This document shows, piece after piece, positions 38,941 to 47,986 of a stretch of DNA of 64,000 nt. Source of the stretch: Thalassospira sp. HF15. Lineage in GTDB: Bacteria; Pseudomonadota; Alphaproteobacteria; Rhodospirillales; Thalassospiraceae. Location: the NCBI RefSeq assembly GCF_011806525.1, contig NZ_JAAVKI010000007.1:62001-126000 (forward strand). Direction: 5' to 3'. The notes below the pieces were generated by a model. The model saw only the letters and a list, made by a program, of their open reading frames with translations. It was not told the DNA's origin and searched no databases. A program made the translations under genes and the position numbers. Each line of letters begins with the position of its first letter. Positions within the stretch are counted from its first letter, which is position 1.

Positions 38941-40197
38941 TTAAAACTCTTTCTGCTGGCGAGAGAAGAATCGCCCATTAAGCTTACCATCAAAATAATG
39001 TTTGCGCTTGATCCAAATAAAACCATCAGCTTTAGATATGACGGCAACATCAATCGGTCCACCAACGGACTCACTAGGTTTTGTCACCTTTTCTTTCAAC
39101 GACTGGAGGTTAACAAGAGTTTCAGCTAACTCAGCCATTTCGTCCAATGGCAATGCCCCGATAACATTCCCTAGCGGTACGTAATGGGTTTCAACTGCTG
39201 CTTCTACCCAATCCCTCACATGCGTCTTCGATGCCCCTTCTACCAGTTCGTCTAAGTTTGGGGCCTCTAAATGCATATCTTCAGCAAATTTCTTAAGCGT
39301 CTTACGAATTAGATCAGATGTGTTTCCGTAGACGTCAGGACTAAACCCCATCATGAATGTGTTGATCATTGACGACGTCGCAAAAGGCTTGATGTGAGAA
39401 ATTTTGTCGTTACTCACGGTTTCGCTATCGATAGGCGTTTCAACAATCTTATCAAGTACAAAACCAAAGCATTCTCTCGCGATATAGCGAGGATAAAACT
39501 CATTTTCCCCGTACCCAGCAAACACTATACCGGTCGGGCTAAGCACATTTTTGAACCTTTTAAAGAGAATTTCAAATGAAATTCGACAGATTGTCGATAC
39601 ATGCTTCTTTGTCAAAAACGTTTTATTGACAAAATCAGCCTCAAGCTTGTCTACAAGGGTTGATTGGTACTTCTGTATAACTTCGGCAATTTGTTCGTCA
39701 CCAAAACATTCTGGCGTTGGTTCTGAATCAAGCTCATTTTTCTTAAGACTCAGATACTCTGTCAAATTCTTTCGATTTGTACTAATTTTATCATCTTTGT
39801 CATAATTATTTTCCAAAGAACCTACAAAAACTTCCCAAAATATATCTTCAAGTTTCGAAAGGAGTATTTGTTCTTTCACATCTGCCGGAAAAATATGGGC
39901 ATGACTTGCTATGTACTCAAAGAACTCATCCACGTAACCTTCTAAGTGCGAGAACTGTTTATCGCCGATATGCTGCCTAAAATCTTTAATTAGAATTTCC
40001 CAAGGCACACCATGAAGGTCCGCAGAATTATATATCATCACGCCAACCGGGTGATGACTGGAGAGTTGGAAAATCTTGTTCGCACCTTTGAAGTACCTCT
40101 CCTCTCTCTTCCCTTTGACAGTTCGTGTAACCGTAGTCGCACTATCAGCTGCCAAAACTATGGCATGACGGTTCATTATAACAATTTCAGAAGTCAT
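38941..40197 (-). CDS. Proteasome/HslV-like Ntn-hydrolase with long extra domain, unknown function
   Basis: A 418-residue protein in an AT-rich pocket. From ATG 40197 it begins M-TSEIVIMNRHAIVLAADSA. Removing Met leaves Thr1, with Asp17 in LAADS and a lysine at position 40 in GANKIFQL. This matches the Thr1-Asp17-Lys33 pattern and spacing of HslV and proteasome beta subunits apart from a seven-residue insertion. GVMIYNSAD parallels the glycine-rich strand that follows in those proteins. A second signature, GIVFAGYGENEFYP (about 223-236), resembles the proteasome GGYD-x-G-P segment. It is twice the usual subunit length, with a helical insert at about 75-215. An ATG at 40230 would add 11 residues and bury the threonine. 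Confidence 0.6.
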   Translation of the reverse strand: MTSEIVIMNRHAIVLAADSATTVTRTVKGKREERYFKGANKIFQLSSHHPVGVMIYNSADLHGVPWEILIKDFRQHIGDKQFSHLEGYVDEFFEYIASHAHIFPADVKEQILLSKLEDIFWEVFVGSLENNYDKDDKISTNRKNLTEYLSLKKNELDSEPTPECFGDEQIAEVIQKYQSTLVDKLEADFVNKTFLTKKHVSTICRISFEILFKRFKNVLSPTGIVFAGYGENEFYPRYIARECFGFVLDKIVETPIDSETVSNDKISHIKPFATSSMINTFMMGFSPDVYGNTSDLIRKTLKKFAEDMHLEAPNLDELVEGASKTHVRDWVEAAVETHYVPLGNVIGALPLDEMAELAETLVNLQSLKEKVTKPSESVGGPIDVAVISKADGFIWIKRKHYFDGKLNGRFFSRQQKEF

Positions 40198-40287
40198 GAG
40201 CGCACCCCAACGTGAATATAAGAAAATCATGCAACCATGAGATTAAATTGAGGTAAACTCAAAGCGCGCAAAACATCAACAAATAAT

Positions 40288-41436
40288 CTATCTCCAGTTC
40301 TGGAGCGCTTTGACCGCACCAATCATGGTGTCTTCGCTGTGTGCAAACGAGAACCGCACATAGCCCTTGCCACGCAGGCGGTCGAAATCTGTGCCCGGCG
40401 TGGTCGCAACACCGGTTTCTTCGAGCATCTGTTTACAGAAGGCTTCGCTGTCACTCGTCAGTTCGCGCACATCGGCATAAAGGTAAAACGCACCATCGGC
40501 CGGGGCGAACTTGGTAAAGCCTGCCTTGGGCAAACCATCAAGCAGGATTTCGCGATTGCGCGCGTAGGCCGCGATGTTGGCCTGCAATTCGTCTTCGCAA
40601 TCGAATGCCGCCACCGCCGCCAGCTGCGAAAGCGCCGGGGCAGAGATAAACAGGTTCTGCTGCAAGCATTCGACCGCGCGCATCAGATCAGGCGGGACAA
40701 TCGCCCAGCCCAGACGCCAGCCGGTCATGGAAAAGTATTTCGAGAAGCTGTTGATGATGATCGCTTCATCACCGAATTCAAGGGCGGTGCATTCGGCAAC
40801 ATCACCAAATGAAATGCCCTGATAGATTTCGTCACTGATCAAACGAATGCCGTTGTCGCGGCAATAGGTTGCCAGTTCCCGATAGGTTTCAACATCGATC
40901 ATGCTGCCCGCCGGGTTGGACGGGCTGGCAACGATCAGGCCGTCAACCGGTCCATCCAGATCACGCAACATCTGCACGGTCGGCTGATAATGGGTTTCCG
41001 GCCCCGCCGGCAGATTGACCGTCTCAATCCCAAGCGCGCTTAGAATGTTGTGATAGGCAGGGTATCCCGGGGCTGCCATCGCCACCCGATCGCCTGCGTC
41101 AAAGGCCGCGAGAAACGCCAGCACGAAGATCGAGGATGAGCCACTGGCCACACAAACGCGCGCCGGATCAACTGATACACCGAATTTGGTTTTGTAGTGA
41201 CCGGCAATTGCTTCGCGCAGCGGATCAATGCCCATGGCGTTGGTGTAGCCGATCAGATCACTTTCAAGCGCCTTGGCAGCGGCTTCGCGCACCTTGCGCG
41301 GGGCGGGTGTTCCGGGCTGTCCGACTTCAAGATGATAGACAGCCTTGCCTTCGGTTTCACGCGCATTGGCTGCGCGCATCACATCCATCACGATAAAGGG
41401 CGAAATTGCACCACGAAGGGATTGTTTCAATGCCAT
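40288..41436 (-). CDS. Class I/II PLP aminotransferase
   Basis: A 382-residue fold-type I aminotransferase. The PLP lysine is in NSFSKYFSMTGWRLGW. SPSNPAGS, DEIYQGISF and the late arginine in GYVRFSFA are typical of the aspartate/aromatic aminotransferase subfamily. The N-terminus (MALKQSLRGAISPFIVMDVM) matches a group of proteobacterial enzymes of uncertain substrate. It lies upstream of the AT-rich island on the same strand, and about 70 bases downstream of the gamma-glutamyltransferase-like gene. Confidence 0.9.
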   Translation of the reverse strand: MALKQSLRGAISPFIVMDVMRAANARETEGKAVYHLEVGQPGTPAPRKVREAAAKALESDLIGYTNAMGIDPLREAIAGHYKTKFGVSVDPARVCVASGSSSIFVLAFLAAFDAGDRVAMAAPGYPAYHNILSALGIETVNLPAGPETHYQPTVQMLRDLDGPVDGLIVASPSNPAGSMIDVETYRELATYCRDNGIRLISDEIYQGISFGDVAECTALEFGDEAIIINSFSKYFSMTGWRLGWAIVPPDLMRAVECLQQNLFISAPALSQLAAVAAFDCEDELQANIAAYARNREILLDGLPKAGFTKFAPADGAFYLYADVRELTSDSEAFCKQMLEETGVATTPGTDFDRLRGKGYVRFSFAHSEDTMIGAVKALQNWR

Positions 41437-41507
41437 TTGTGGGGTCCTGACATGTGTTTAAGAACAACAGGGCAGGATATGATCCCTGCCCTGTTGGTGA
41501 TAACTGA

Positions 41508-42842
41508 TTAGCGTGTGCCGGCCATGCCGCCACCTGCCGGATCGGCAAGGAACTGGCAACTTTCCGGATGGGGTGGCGTACCTTCAAGGCATTTGATCAC
41601 ATTGACCGAAGACGCCCCGTCGGAGTTCATCGCAATACCGGCCGCCGCACCTGAACCAATCAGGTCTTCAGCCATGGTGGCGATCTGTTTGGTCGCACCA
41701 GCCGGTGTCCCCGTGCCTGCGATACCGTAATAGTATTCCCAAACGAACGGGTTAATCATGAGTGCCGGGCCCATCAGCGGGGTCGAGACCATGGCGGCGT
41801 CACCCGCCGCAAGGTTAAGGCCAAACGCATCCGCGCCAAGCCCCGCACCGAACGGCTCATTCATGGTGGTCACGCAGGCCACCGCATTGGCCGCACGGTC
41901 GACGACGACAAAGCCACTGCGACCAGCACCAGCCTGAGCCGCTTCGCTGCCTGACGCAATGTCAGCCAGATAACGGTTCAGGATATCGGCAAGTTCGCTA
42001 CCATCGGTGATTACGGCAGCACCGGCGTTGGATCGCGGCGGATACGCAAGATACAGCGTTTCATTGCCAACCTTGACCTCGGTCGCGGTTTTCCATTGCG
42101 GGCGATAGCCGCGCATGTCATCGGCTGTCAGAGTCCCGCCAGCGGCCTCGACCGCATGGGCAATATCCGCACCAAGTGCACCGTTATAAAACTCGCCCGG
42201 TCCCTTGACGCGCAGAGAAGTCAGCAAGGCTGCGAGATTGACCGCACGAATACGATCACCGACCTCAAGCATCTTGCCATCCGGCATAAACGTCGCGCGC
42301 AGAGACGGGCTTGCTTCAATGCGAGCCCGGTTTGCCTCGATGTCTTTGACCAACGATCGCGAAACCGGCACGCCAAGGCGGGCATATTGTTCGGCCGCAC
42401 TGATCAACGAGCCCCACTGCAAACGACCATAACGTGCGCTAAGCGCATAAAGGCCGCGCGGTACGGTCGGAATGGTGGTTGCGGTCTGATCCGAGCCGGT
42501 ACGCGTGCCCGGTTGCGGCCAGAAATCAAGAACTTCGACCTTTTGGGTCGCACGATCATGCACCACGCAGACCCCGCCGCCACCGATACCGGCAACAGAA
42601 GGCTTGGTCACGGTCATGGTGGCATAAAGCGCCACAGCCGCATCCGCAGCAGTCCCACCTGCGGAAAGAACATCGCGCGCATTGCGCACCGCACGCGGCT
42701 CATCGGCAACCACACCACCGAAATAGCCAGAGACTGCCCCTATTTGACCAAGATTTTCTGTTTCATTAGCACTACATGCAGCAAGTCCGGCAGTCATTGC
42801 GATTGCGACCGCGATCCGCCATGATGGCTTGCGCGTCGGCAC
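41508..42842 (-). CDS. Gamma-glutamyltransferase-like lipoprotein lacking the canonical nucleophile
   Basis: About 444 residues of the gamma-glutamyltranspeptidase fold, shorter than E. coli GGT. A lipoprotein signal (AIAMTAGLAAC) precedes NARDVLSAGGTAADAAVA and AGIGGGGVCVV. E. coli GGT autoprocesses at the first Thr of a TTH-x-SVVD segment; the aligned stretch here is GRSGFVVVD, giving Arg at that position and Ser next. The oxyanion-like NEPFGAG is kept. The start is unclear: GTG 42842 gives a compact signal peptide, while ATG 42881 or 42896 would overlap the divergent promoter. It may be inactive or use the serine. Confidence 0.75.
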   Translation of the reverse strand: MPTRKPSWRIAVAIAMTAGLAACSANETENLGQIGAVSGYFGGVVADEPRAVRNARDVLSAGGTAADAAVALYATMTVTKPSVAGIGGGGVCVVHDRATQKVEVLDFWPQPGTRTGSDQTATTIPTVPRGLYALSARYGRLQWGSLISAAEQYARLGVPVSRSLVKDIEANRARIEASPSLRATFMPDGKMLEVGDRIRAVNLAALLTSLRVKGPGEFYNGALGADIAHAVEAAGGTLTADDMRGYRPQWKTATEVKVGNETLYLAYPPRSNAGAAVITDGSELADILNRYLADIASGSEAAQAGAGRSGFVVVDRAANAVACVTTMNEPFGAGLGADAFGLNLAAGDAAMVSTPLMGPALMINPFVWEYYYGIAGTGTPAGATKQIATMAEDLIGSGAAAGIAMNSDGASSVNVIKCLEGTPPHPESCQFLADPAGGGMAGTR

Positions 42843-42882
42843 GGAACCGACATCAGTCGAACGAAAATATGGAACGCACATT

Positions 42883-44238
42883 TTGCTCAGACGCATTATT
42901 ACTCTCACTGCCATTTTCCTTATTGCCCTGCCTAGCACGGTTTCCGCGCAGGGTCGTTCTTTTATCCGCGATACAGAGATCGAGGAAACCCTCCGGATGT
43001 ATGCCACGCCCATTTTCAGGGCGGCGGGCCTCGATCCGAATGGCGTGTCAGTTTATATCGTGTCCGACAACAGCTTGAACGCATTTGTTGCCGGGGGCCA
43101 AAAGCTTTTTATCAATACTGGGCTGTTGTTAAAAGCAGAGACTCCGGAACAGGTTATCGGCGTTGTCGCCCACGAGACCGGTCATATTGCAGGTGGGCAC
43201 CTTTCGCGCGTTCATGATCAATTGCGCAACGCGTCTGCGATCTCAATTCTTTCAACGATTGCCGGTGTAGCGGCAGGGGTTGCAGCCGGTCGTTCCGATG
43301 TCGGTACGGCCGCTATTTTAGGCGGCCAGAACGTCGCAACGCGAAACTTCCTGGCCTATTCACGCACCCAGGAAAGCAGCGCAGACCAGGCGGGTGTGAA
43401 GTTCCTCACCAATTCCGGGATTTCATCGCGCGGGATGCTGGAATTCATGCAAACCCTTGAAGGGCAGGAATTGCTCAGCACCGCCAGCCAGGATCCGTAT
43501 TTGCGCAGTCACCCGCTGACCATCGAGCGTGTTGATTTCCTTAAAAACTATGTGTCCAACTCGCCGCTTAAGGACGCCAAGGTCAGCCCGGAGCTGTATG
43601 AGCGCCATGAACGCATGCGCGCCAAACTGTTTGCCTTTACCAACCATATTCAAAACACGCTGCGCACCTATCCCGAAAGCGATACCAGCATCGCTGCCCG
43701 CTATGCGCGCTCGATTGCCTATTACCGCGACTCACAGCTTGATCCGGCGCTTGAAATCATTGAGGGCCTGATCGCCGAAGAACCGTCCAATCCATATTTC
43801 GAAGAACTGAAAGGCCAGATTCTTCTGGAGTTCGGACGCGCCCGCGAAGCGATTCCGCCGCTCCAACAATCAGCAGAACTGTCAAACGGCGCACCACTGA
43901 TCCGATTGTTGCTGGCCCATGCAATGATTGAAACCGGCGATGAACAATATCTGGCACCGGCCAAGGAAAACCTGATCGGCGCCCTGTCACGTGAACGGGG
44001 TAATGCGTCCGCTTGGCGTTTCCGCGCAATTGTTGAAAACCGCCTCGGCAATGAAGGAGAGGCATCGCTTTCGCAAGCCGAATACAGCCTTTTGACGGGC
44101 GACCGGCAGGCAGCGAGCTATCACGCCGTTCAGGCCGACCGGAAACTTGAAAAAGGCTCTGCGGCATGGCTGCGGGCGCAAGATATCCTGCAGGCCACAA
44201 ATCCTGACGGTGTGCCGGGCAAGGACAAAGCGAATTGA
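42883..44238 (+). CDS. M48-family metalloprotease with TPR-like C-terminus (BepA-like)
   Basis: A periplasmic zinc protease of about 451 residues. The signal peptide ends near PSTVSAQG. The zinc motif HETGH is at 97-101, with a third ligand likely in ESSADQAG near 171. From about 270 the protein is made of TPR-like helical repeats. This is the layout of BepA, an outer-membrane protein quality-control protease and chaperone. The TTG start at 42883 is chosen because it directly precedes the signal peptide; the frame is open further upstream. It overlaps or nearly abuts the next gene. Confidence 0.87.
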   Translation: MLRRIITLTAIFLIALPSTVSAQGRSFIRDTEIEETLRMYATPIFRAAGLDPNGVSVYIVSDNSLNAFVAGGQKLFINTGLLLKAETPEQVIGVVAHETGHIAGGHLSRVHDQLRNASAISILSTIAGVAAGVAAGRSDVGTAAILGGQNVATRNFLAYSRTQESSADQAGVKFLTNSGISSRGMLEFMQTLEGQELLSTASQDPYLRSHPLTIERVDFLKNYVSNSPLKDAKVSPELYERHERMRAKLFAFTNHIQNTLRTYPESDTSIAARYARSIAYYRDSQLDPALEIIEGLIAEEPSNPYFEELKGQILLEFGRAREAIPPLQQSAELSNGAPLIRLLLAHAMIETGDEQYLAPAKENLIGALSRERGNASAWRFRAIVENRLGNEGEASLSQAEYSLLTGDRQAASYHAVQADRKLEKGSAAWLRAQDILQATNPDGVPGKDKAN

Positions 44239-44279
44239 GGACGCAGGCCGCCCTGCGCGCAATTTCGCAAGTATCCCGA

Positions 44280-44921
44280 ATGGTCACGCGGGCACGATTT
44301 CTTGGGTCTTTGGTGACGATTATCGGGTCCTTGGGTCTTGCGGGCTGCACCCTGCCCGATGCGGGTGTGGATGTCAGCGGAGACCTGAAACTGCTGTATG
44401 CGCCATTTTCACTGAACAATCCGCCGCGCTATTGGCAGGTTCACCAAGCCCACGACACGATACCGGCACCGCTCAGCTGGGAGGACAAGGACGGTCGCAT
44501 CGCACTTGCGGCCCGTCCGGGAATGGGGGCGTTCGAAATCGGACGTCGCACCAATGTGATTGTGCTGGCCTCGCCGTTCCTGTCGTTTGACTGGCAGTTC
44601 AACAATGCAGCCCAGGTCGGTGATGTTGAACTGGTGCTTGGCTTCCGGCGGCAGGCACAGGGAAGCTGGACGGAAAGTGATCTTGGCTCGGGAAAACCGA
44701 CGATGGATCAGGAAGTGCGGATTGCGGTCGGTCAGTATTCGGTGCGCTACGGCGAATGGCAGCACGAATATTTTGATCTTGCAACGCTTTATCGCCGCTA
44801 CTGGCCCGATAGTCCTGCCGATGAAGTTAGGCTTGTCTGGATCGGGCTTGTTTCAGGCAAGGATCACGTCGCGCATGAGAACAGTGTCACTCATCTAACG
44901 CATATTTTACTTTCCCGTTAG
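44280..44921 (+). CDS. Hypothetical lipoprotein (DUF3047-like length, family not certain)
   Basis: A 213-residue secreted lipoprotein from ATG 44280. The signal peptide ends in the lipobox LAGC (LGLAGCTLP). The mature part has beta-rich stretches (SFDWQFNNAAQVGDVELVLGF, RLVWIGLVSG). A TTG at 44235 overlaps the upstream stop and could couple translation, but it places the signal sequence 15 residues too far in. It follows the M48 gene and may work with it in the envelope. I have no firm family assignment. Confidence 0.6.
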   Translation: MVTRARFLGSLVTIIGSLGLAGCTLPDAGVDVSGDLKLLYAPFSLNNPPRYWQVHQAHDTIPAPLSWEDKDGRIALAARPGMGAFEIGRRTNVIVLASPFLSFDWQFNNAAQVGDVELVLGFRRQAQGSWTESDLGSGKPTMDQEVRIAVGQYSVRYGEWQHEYFDLATLYRRYWPDSPADEVRLVWIGLVSGKDHVAHENSVTHLTHILLSR

Positions 44922-45008
44922 CAGGCATATCACGTATCAAAAACCATCAAATGTAATCAGGGTCAGGACCAAGCCGTCACCAACTGACCAAAGACAAAAG
45001 GACGCCCT

Positions 45009-45770
45009 ATGACTTCCCAGATCGCAAAGCGCTTTCTTGCCGGTACGGCACTTGGTTTTGGTATGCTGCTTGGTTCACAGGCAGTGATGGCGCAGGACGC
45101 GCTGAACCCTGAACAGAAAGCCGAAATCGAAGGCGTTATTGAACAGTACCTTCTTGATAATCCGGACGTTCTTCTGCGCGCCATTCAGAATGTTCAGACC
45201 TGGCAGGCCGCAGAACAAACCCGCCAACAGGCCGCCGCCATCACGCCGGTCTGGGATGCATTGGTTGCCGACAGTTCTGTACCATCCGTTGGGCCGGTTG
45301 ACGCCCCGGTCACTGTGATCGAGTTTTTTGATTATCACTGCGGTTATTGCAAACGTGCCTTTGACGGCTTGATGGACATTGCCGAGCAGAACGAAGGCAA
45401 GGTCCGCACCATCTTTGTCGAATTCCCGATCCTGCGTGAGGAAAGTGGTGTTGCCGCTCGCGCAGCACTGGCCGCGGCCAAGCAGGGCAAATACATGGAA
45501 GCCCACGAGGCCTTCATGACCAATCGCGGCCTTCTGGATCAGGCCCGCATCAATGAACTGGCCGCTGGCGTCGGCATTGATGTTGATCAGATGGAAGCAG
45601 ATATGAAATCGCCTGAAATCAGCGGTATGCTGGCGCAGTATTCGGCAATGGCCCGTTCGGTTGGCATTTCGGGCACACCGGCATTCCTGATCAATGGCAC
45701 CATGGTTTCAGGTGCTGATATGGATCGCGTGAACGCGCTGGTCGATGCCGGATTGGAAGAAGCTTCCTGA
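45009..45770 (+). CDS. DsbA-family thiol:disulfide oxidoreductase (periplasmic)
   Basis: A 253-residue exported thioredoxin-fold protein. The signal peptide ends VMAQD. The active-site CGYC is at 111-114 (FFDYHCGYCKRAF), with a cis-proline in SGTPAFLING. An N-terminal helix of about 70 residues precedes the fold, as in DsbA/Com1-like proteins of alphaproteobacteria. It probably forms or isomerises disulfides in envelope proteins. It has its own ribosome binding region after an 87-base gap. Confidence 0.9.
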   Translation: MTSQIAKRFLAGTALGFGMLLGSQAVMAQDALNPEQKAEIEGVIEQYLLDNPDVLLRAIQNVQTWQAAEQTRQQAAAITPVWDALVADSSVPSVGPVDAPVTVIEFFDYHCGYCKRAFDGLMDIAEQNEGKVRTIFVEFPILREESGVAARAALAAAKQGKYMEAHEAFMTNRGLLDQARINELAAGVGIDVDQMEADMKSPEISGMLAQYSAMARSVGISGTPAFLINGTMVSGADMDRVNALVDAGLEEAS

Positions 45771-45841
45771 TCTGAGAAATATGACGAACTTAAAACTGCC
45801 TACATCTGCAGTTTGGTAGTTTCGAAATCTCAACAAAAACA

Positions 45842-45878
45842 ACAAAGAGCCGTTTCGAAGATGAAACGGCTCTTTTGC
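45842..45878. terminator. Bidirectional terminator between the DsbA-like gene and thiSG
   Basis: AAAGAGCCGTTTC / GAAACGGCTCTTT, a 13-bp perfect stem around GAAGAT, with A- and T-runs at the ends. Confidence 0.9.
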
Positions 45879-45904
45879 ATTGCGGGTTTTCCAAATGATC
45901 TCGC

Positions 45905-46900
45905 CTAGATGATCCCGGCCAGTGGCGACGACGGATCCGCGTATTTCTTTTTGGGCATCCGTCCGGCAAGGAAGGATTCACGACCGGCGATGATCGCGTG
46001 TTTCATCGCACGTGCCATACGGATCGGGTCCTTGGCACCAGCAATTGCGGTATTCATCAAGACACCATCACAGCCCAGTTCCATGGCAACAGCGGCATCC
46101 GATGCCGTACCAACACCCGCATCAACCAGAACCGGCACATTGGCATTTTCCTTGATGAGCGCGATATTGACCGGGTTCAAAATCCCCATGCCAGATCCAA
46201 TCAGGGAACCCAGCGGCATGATTGCACAGCAGCCCATATCCTCAAGCATCTTGGCCTGAATGGGATCATCACTGCAGTAAACCATGACATCAAAGCCATC
46301 CTTGATCAGGGCTTCGGCGGCTGTAAGCGTTTCAGGCATATTGGGATACAACGTTGCCTGATCACCCAGCACTTCAAGCTTCACCAAATTCCATCCCCCG
46401 GCTTCGCGTGCAAGGCGCAGCGTGCGGACGGCATCATCAGCGGTAAAACACCCTGCCGTGTTGGGCAGATAGGTGTATTTTTTCGGATCGACGTAATCGA
46501 CCAGCATCGGCTGGTTCGGGTCGGTCAGGTTCACGCGGCGCACTGCCACTGTGACGATTTCGGCCCCGGATGCCTCGATGGCAATTTTGGTTTCCTCGAA
46601 GTCCTTGTATTTGCCGGTTCCGACCAACAAGCGCGACGAGAATTTCTTGCCCGCGACAACAAAACCATCGTCGTCTGCGGCTGCCAGCCCAGCCTCTTGC
46701 GAACCGCCACCGATGAAGTGAACGATTTCGAATTTGTCACCCTCGGCAATCGGGGTTTCGCCATAGGCGGTCTTGGGAACGATTTCCAGATTACGTTCGA
46801 CCGCGACCTTGGTCTGGGCGATCCCGAGTTCGCCAAGAAGTTCGGCAACGTTTCCGGCAGTTTCGATAGTGCGGTCTTCACCGTTGATCGTCAGACGCAT
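45905..46900 (-). CDS. thiSG: ThiS-ThiG fusion: sulfur carrier plus thiazole synthase
   Basis: A 331-residue fusion for the thiazole half of thiamine. Residues 1-66 are ThiS (beta-grasp), ending in Gly-Gly-Gly at 64-66, the site normally thiocarboxylated. A short linker ([13 protein letters not shown]) leads to ThiG, with the Schiff-base lysine in [10 protein letters not shown] and the phosphate-binding [10 protein letters not shown]. Because a free Gly-Gly end is needed for sulfur loading, either the fusion is cut or the chemistry is adapted. The other thi genes are not in the window, and no TPP riboswitch was found upstream. Confidence 0.93.
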   Translation of the reverse strand: MRLTINGEDRTIETAGNVAELLGELGIAQTKVAVERNLEIVPKTAYGETPIAEGDKFEIVHFIGGGSQEAGLAAADDDGFVVAGKKFSSRLLVGTGKYKDFEETKIAIEASGAEIVTVAVRRVNLTDPNQPMLVDYVDPKKYTYLPNTAGCFTADDAVRTLRLAREAGGWNLVKLEVLGDQATLYPNMPETLTAAEALIKDGFDVMVYCSDDPIQAKMLEDMGCCAIMPLGSLIGSGMGILNPVNIALIKENANVPVLVDAGVGTASDAAVAMELGCDGVLMNTAIAGAKDPIRMARAMKHAIIAGRESFLAGRMPKKKYADPSSPLAGII

Positions 46901-47221
46901 CTTTTCGCTTCATTCCTGTGGTATCAAAATCTTCACGATTGCCGCGCAGTATGCGCAGCACGTTTGCCTTAAGCAAGATGTCATGCGCAGCTTTTTGGCG
47001 TTGAGCATCAATACACCGCGCTTCCCCGGCAAATGTGGCGGGCACGAAGCCTCAAGGTGGCGTTGCAAAGGCCACTGCAAAGTTGCGTCAGACTTTAGTC
47101 GTGTTATAAACGCAACTCCAAATGTTGGGCATGCAGTTAGCTGTTGCTTCGCGGTTCGAGCGTTTTTTTGACGGTCGTGACATCTGGCGGGCAGACACGC
47201 AACGGATGCTCGGAAGCAAGA
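46901..47221. other. Upstream region between thiSG and accB, no clear gene
   Basis: About 320 bases holding the promoters for thiSG (minus) and probably accBC (plus). I found no TPP riboswitch signature and no strong hairpin. A possible plus-strand promoter, TTGCGT-17-ATAAAC, lies near 47090-47120; it is weak evidence. Confidence 0.3.
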
Positions 47222-47509
47222 ATGGAAGTGAACGAGTTGACTGGTTTTATTAAAAACCGACAAGAAGACTCTGGCGTTCTTGGCAATGCTAAGGCATATA
47301 CGCACACATTGGTTGCGATCCCTGATGCTTTCGCCGCGTCGACCAAGGCGAAACGCGGGATTCATCTGTCCAACATTCAAAAGCGGAATGCATTCAGACA
47401 CAATCCATACGTCTCGAAAGCTTTACACGGCATGATCTATGGCTTTGGCTCCCGGAGCACCAAGAACGCCCTGGATGCCATGCGCGGATTGATCCACAAA
47501 CCATCATAA
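47222..47509 (+). CDS. Possible small protein upstream of accB
   Basis: A 95-codon frame from ATG 47222 (MEVNELTGFIKNRQED) with GGAAG six bases upstream, ending 10 bases before accB. It is basic, with no recognised motif, and codon usage is less GC-biased at third positions than in neighbours. It could be a real leader gene of accBC or simply an open frame within the accB leader. Confidence 0.28.
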   Translation: MEVNELTGFIKNRQEDSGVLGNAKAYTHTLVAIPDAFAASTKAKRGIHLSNIQKRNAFRHNPYVSKALHGMIYGFGSRSTKNALDAMRGLIHKPS

Positions 47510-47519
47510 AGATATCGAA

Positions 47520-47969
47520 ATGAGCAAGTTCAACATCGACAATGACGCCATTCGCCAGCTCGCAGAGCTGCTGGACGACACCAATCTGACCGAAATTGAA
47601 GTTGCCGCAGGTGACAACCGTATTCGCGTCGCCCGTCAGGGCACCATGGTTGCCGCTGCTCCGGCGGCTGCCCCTGCTGCGCCTGCAGCTGCTGCGGCAC
47701 CGTCCGCTGCCGCACCGGCAGATGCAGGTGCCCATCCGGGTGCTGTCAAATCGCCGATGGTCGGCGTTGTTTACTTCGCACCGGAACCAGGTGCAGCAGC
47801 ATTCATCTCGGTTGGTGCAAGCGTTACCGAAGGCCAGACCCTGATGCTGATCGAGGCAATGAAAACCTTTAACCCGATCCGCGCACCGAAATCGGGCAAG
47901 GTCACCCAGATTATCGCGACCGACGGCCATCCGGTCGAATATGACGAGCCGCTGGTCATTATTGAATAA
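47520..47969 (+). CDS. accB: Biotin carboxyl carrier protein of acetyl-CoA carboxylase
   Basis: A 149-residue BCCP that carries biotin between the carboxylase and transferase reactions of fatty-acid synthesis. An N-terminal helical domain is followed by an Ala/Pro-rich linker (about 45-70) and a biotinyl domain with Lys115 in the EAMKT motif. The thumb ([11 protein letters not shown]) marks it as the AccB type. accC follows after 17 bases. Confidence 0.97.
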   Translation: MSKFNIDNDAIRQLAELLDDTNLTEIEVAAGDNRIRVARQGTMVAAAPAAAPAAPAAAAAPSAAAPADAGAHPGAVKSPMVGVVYFAPEPGAAAFISVGASVTEGQTLMLIEAMKTFNPIRAPKSGKVTQIIATDGHPVEYDEPLVIIE

Positions 47970-47986
47970 GTCGGGGTATCAACCGC

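Noticed and set aside
45998-46972. 324-codon plus-strand frame opposite thiSG
   Set aside because: It is fully antisense to a well-supported gene, with no ribosome binding site or domain.
46901-47200. TPP riboswitch before thiSG
   Set aside because: Neither the CTGAGA nor the ACCTGATCTGG-type conserved segment is present on the minus strand.
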